DNA from: Candidatus Schekmanbacteria bacterium GWA2_38_11
GTDB lineage: Bacteria > Schekmanbacteria > GWA2-38-11
Length of the DNA stretch: 9,144 nucleotides
NCBI GenBank assembly: GCA_001790645.1
Contig: MGDB01000025.1
Location: 1-9,144 of the forward strand
Direction of reading: 5' to 3'
Part shown: positions 6,861 through 9,144 of the stretch, piece after piece
How positions within the stretch are numbered: the first letter of the stretch is position 1
Layout: each line of letters opens with the position of its first letter
Position numbers and translations under genes: made by a program
Notes under the pieces: generated by a model
The model's input: the letters and a program-made list of their open reading frames with translations, nothing else
Told to the model about the DNA's origin: nothing
Database searches by the model: none

Positions 6861-9144
6861 GTTCTTTCCTAGCCAATCAAGTAATTTAACAGTGTAAGCC
6901 TTCAAATTTATTTCTTTTTGATAACTTAGAGGTTTAGATAGAAAATCTTGTCCAATGAGGACAAGCTTACTTTCTCCAAGGACTGCAGCCATGCCAAAGC
7001 TTTTATTATCTTGGTCTTCAAACAATGAAATATTTTGTTTGTTCAGTGCAATAATTCTTGAAAAGGCACCCCACCAATCTTGTGACTCTATTTGCATGCC
7101 GGGTGTAATAACATTTCTAGTTGAAATGAGCCTGCCTTTAGGATACTCCTCAATGAGTAACAAATTATAGAATTTCCCAATTTGATGATAGGGATTAAGC
7201 TCAAGTGGTTTATGGTCATATGCGTTCCAGACCCAAACAGGGCAAAGCAGAAATAGACTGCCACCAGAGTTGATAAATTTCCTGATAGTATCCATTTCTT
7301 TTGAAGTAAATTCACCTCCACCAACTTTATATGACATCATCAGAATCCCAGATTGAAATAGCTTTTCTTTGTTGTTCTGAAAACCTGATTGAGGGCTAAT
7401 TGGATTATAACCCCATGACCTAAGCAAAACCTTAAAGTTGGGATCCAATTTACCATGTGAAAGATCAATAAAGATCCTTTTATCTTTTTTGCCTTGTTGA
7501 ATCGATTTCATGAGTGCTTTATCCGTTAAAAGCTCAACTGGTGTCAGCTTTAGTGGCCCTTCTGAATCGTCAGATGTTTTTTCTATCTCTTTTAATCTAT
7601 CCTTGGCATAATCTGAATAATTTGAGAATCTATCAACTTCTACTGCTTTCTTGAAAAATTCTCTTGACTCGTCTTTTTTATTCTGAAATAAGTTAGCCAT
7701 CCCAATTTCATAATATGCCTCTGATACAAACCTTGAATATGGATAGTGGTTTATTATCCTCTGAAAAGTTTCAATGCCTTTATCATAATCCTTAAGCTTG
7801 ACATAGCTCCTTCCTTCAAAGAGGAGGCAGAGTATAGTGTCTGCAAGGTCATATCTTTCATCCTTTGTTATCTTCTCAAAAAGTCTTATTGCCATCTCGT
7901 ATTTCTGTTCATTGAAAAGCTTGGTGCCTTTCAGATATGTATTGACCGGGAGGTTGCGGTTTTTAATTGAATAGAAAGAGGCAGTGATGATTATTATTAT
8001 CAGCAAAAAGAAAATATAATTTCTTATCTTGAAGATAGCTTCTAAAATGTGCTCAGAAAGAGTTCCATGTGTTGCATCTTCTGAGGAGTTTGATTTTTTA
8101 ATAAAAGGGAGCAGGATTATAAAAAGAATTCCGGCAATTGTAGAGATGATCCCGATGTAATCTTCAAAGGTCCTGCCGTAAGTGAGCACTACTTCGTTTC
8201 CCTTGGGTATAACAAGCATAAAACATGGGGTAACCGGATAGATTCTGTCAGCACCTTTAACCTTCCAGTTAGGGAAATAGGAAAACTTGATGAGGTGTGG
8301 AACGCCGGGGCATGAGGTTTTAAATTCTATTTTAAAAGTATCGATTTTTTCCTCAATTTTACAGTTTGCGGGCATTTGGATTTCCTTTTTAAATCTTTCA
8401 AGGTCAAGGATGTTGTCAGTCTTTGAGTTAAAATATTTCAGATCATCTTTTGAAATGTAGCTTGCTGGTATAACAGGGACTTCCAGTGCATTTGCCATCT
8501 TAAACCATTTGACAAATGCTTCCCTCCAATCCTTTCCCGTGTAGAGGACAGGAGCAAATTTCACAGGTTCAATATAGTTATTTGGGTAATTAATGAACTG
8601 GAAGATGGAAAAATTATTTATCCTCAATACTTCCTTAAATTCATTGTTTTCGCGGAACATTTCTTTGATAAGGGGGCTTGCGACAATTACCTGGTTAATG
8701 TTAAACAGTTTGAATTTTGAAGGGAGATGCGTAATATCAGGCTTTGAAAATATATATGATACCGGGGCCATTACTTCCTTTGAGAATTCTGTTTGGAGAA
8801 AAGAGATTATCCTTGATGATATAGAGGGTGAGAAATGTAACCCCTCAAGGGTTTGCCTGCCGGCAAAGAGCGGGATAGATTCAAAAGCCCTATCACTCCC
8901 GAATGCATTTATGACAGGTGATTTTTCATAAGCTACCCTTGGGTCCTGATACGTACCCTTGATAAACTGGTTTATCTTAGAAAAAGTCTGCCATGTAGAT
9001 TTCCCTTCATATCCTTCGTAATTCCATTTAAACCAGCTCCTTGCCTCTTTTACATTGGGGTTTACAAAAAAGGCAGTGCCGATAAATAATAAGAAAGCCA
9101 AAATTATCTTGGGTTTTATGTAGGGGGTAATAAACCCTAAAAGG
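6858..9144 (-). CDS. Partial membrane protein with TPR repeats and GATase-like C-terminus
   Basis: The frame stays open to the right edge, so the true start is outside the window. The TTG at 9099-9101 is only the first possible start codon inside it and lies within a membrane helix. Numbered from that codon (747 residues): the end of a helix at 1-14; an extracytoplasmic part at 15-315 with INAFGSDRAFESIPLFAGRQ near 64-83 and a Cys-containing beta-rich end (FSYFPNWKV, 273-281); helices at about 316-335 and 361-378; TPR-like repeats at 385-510 (paired AIRLFEKI, GIETFQRIINHYP and SREFFKKAVEVD units); then a 541-745 domain with IDLSHGK, a SYKVGGGEFT segment, FINSGGSLFLL and LVLIGQDF, resembling DUF4350/class-I glutaminase-like folds. 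No Cys-His-Glu triad is evident, so binding rather than catalysis is likely. The first part resembles the 3816 gene's C-terminal region. An envelope glycan or assembly role is inferred. Confidence 0.7.
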   Translation of the reverse strand, partial: LLGFITPYIKPKIILAFLLFIGTAFFVNPNVKEARSWFKWNYEGYEGKSTWQTFSKINQFIKGTYQDPRVAYEKSPVINAFGSDRAFESIPLFAGRQTLEGLHFSPSISSRIISFLQTEFSKEVMAPVSYIFSKPDITHLPSKFKLFNINQVIVASPLIKEMFRENNEFKEVLRINNFSIFQFINYPNNYIEPVKFAPVLYTGKDWREAFVKWFKMANALEVPVIPASYISKDDLKYFNSKTDNILDLERFKKEIQMPANCKIEEKIDTFKIEFKTSCPGVPHLIKFSYFPNWKVKGADRIYPVTPCFMLVIPKGNEVVLTYGRTFEDYIGIISTIAGILFIILLPFIKKSNSSEDATHGTLSEHILEAIFKIRNYIFFLLIIIIITASFYSIKNRNLPVNTYLKGTKLFNEQKYEMAIRLFEKITKDERYDLADTILCLLFEGRSYVKLKDYDKGIETFQRIINHYPYSRFVSEAYYEIGMANLFQNKKDESREFFKKAVEVDRFSNYSDYAKDRLKEIEKTSDDSEGPLKLTPVELLTDKALMKSIQQGKKDKRIFIDLSHGKLDPNFKVLLRSWGYNPISPQSGFQNNKEKLFQSGILMMSYKVGGGEFTSKEMDTIRKFINSGGSLFLLCPVWVWNAYDHKPLELNPYHQIGKFYNLLLIEEYPKGRLISTRNVITPGMQIESQDWWGAFSRIIALNKQNISLFEDQDNKSFGMAAVLGESKLVLIGQDFLSKPLSYQKEINLKAYTVKLLDWLGKN

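Noticed and set aside
9099..9101. TTG as the true start of the right-hand membrane-protein gene
   Set aside because: The frame continues upstream to the window edge with a sensible membrane-protein sequence (GFITPYIKPKII), there is no ribosome site, and family members have a long membrane core before this point.

Overview
This window is a piece of a bacterial chromosome with an AT-leaning base composition. It holds one housekeeping gene, gyrA, set among genes that look like envelope or surface-polysaccharide functions. The organism cannot be named from this sequence. The style (an 816-residue GyrA, a CpsB/YwqE-type phosphatase, large GT-C-like membrane proteins with fused accessory domains) fits an uncultured Gram-negative-type lineage such as a deltaproteobacterial, Nitrospirae-like or candidate-phylum bacterium. 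That placement is inference only.

Layout. 1-180 has no clear gene but contains a strong GC-rich hairpin (53-71). 181-942 (-) is a complete CpsB/YwqE-type PHP-fold tyrosine phosphatase. It is transcribed divergently from gyrA, and its TATAAT box sits so close to the ATG that the mRNA may be leaderless. 943-1229 is the divergent control region; it has a TTGACA-type promoter candidate for gyrA, AT-rich palindromes and a run of TAGTT repeats. 1230-3680 (+) is a complete, normal gyrA with its catalytic Tyr122, a GyrA box and six CTD blades. 3816-6518 (+) is a 900-residue membrane protein: an N-terminal NPCBM-like domain is joined to a polytopic GT-C-like ('6-pyruvoyl-tetrahydropterin synthase-related') membrane core. 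A hairpin follows it directly. 6519-6857 looks like a graveyard between convergent genes. It contains a truncated, ATG-less copy of a small basic protein with the NPAAVALGRLG...LKGGK...LSP motif, which is too short to stand out as an ORF. 6858 to the right edge (-) is the C-terminal part of a second large membrane protein. It is distantly similar to the 3816 gene in its extracytoplasmic part, and is followed by two membrane segments, TPR repeats and a class-I-glutaminase-like (DUF4350-type) domain. Its start lies beyond base 9144.

How the parts may work together. The two large membrane proteins share a layout (membrane core plus extracytoplasmic domain) and one recognisable sequence block, so they look like diverged members of one family in tail-to-tail orientation. 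A role in glycan transfer or envelope assembly fits the family and fits the nearby CpsB phosphatase, but no substrate can be read from the sequence. The 3816 gene is visibly more AT-rich than gyrA (sampled lines: 23% and 30% GC at 4861-4920 and 5221-5280, against 55% at 1501-1560). The right-hand gene is intermediate (42-45% in two sampled lines). This may mean the 3816 gene has a separate history. I see no tRNA, rRNA, CRISPR array, insertion sequence or transposase.
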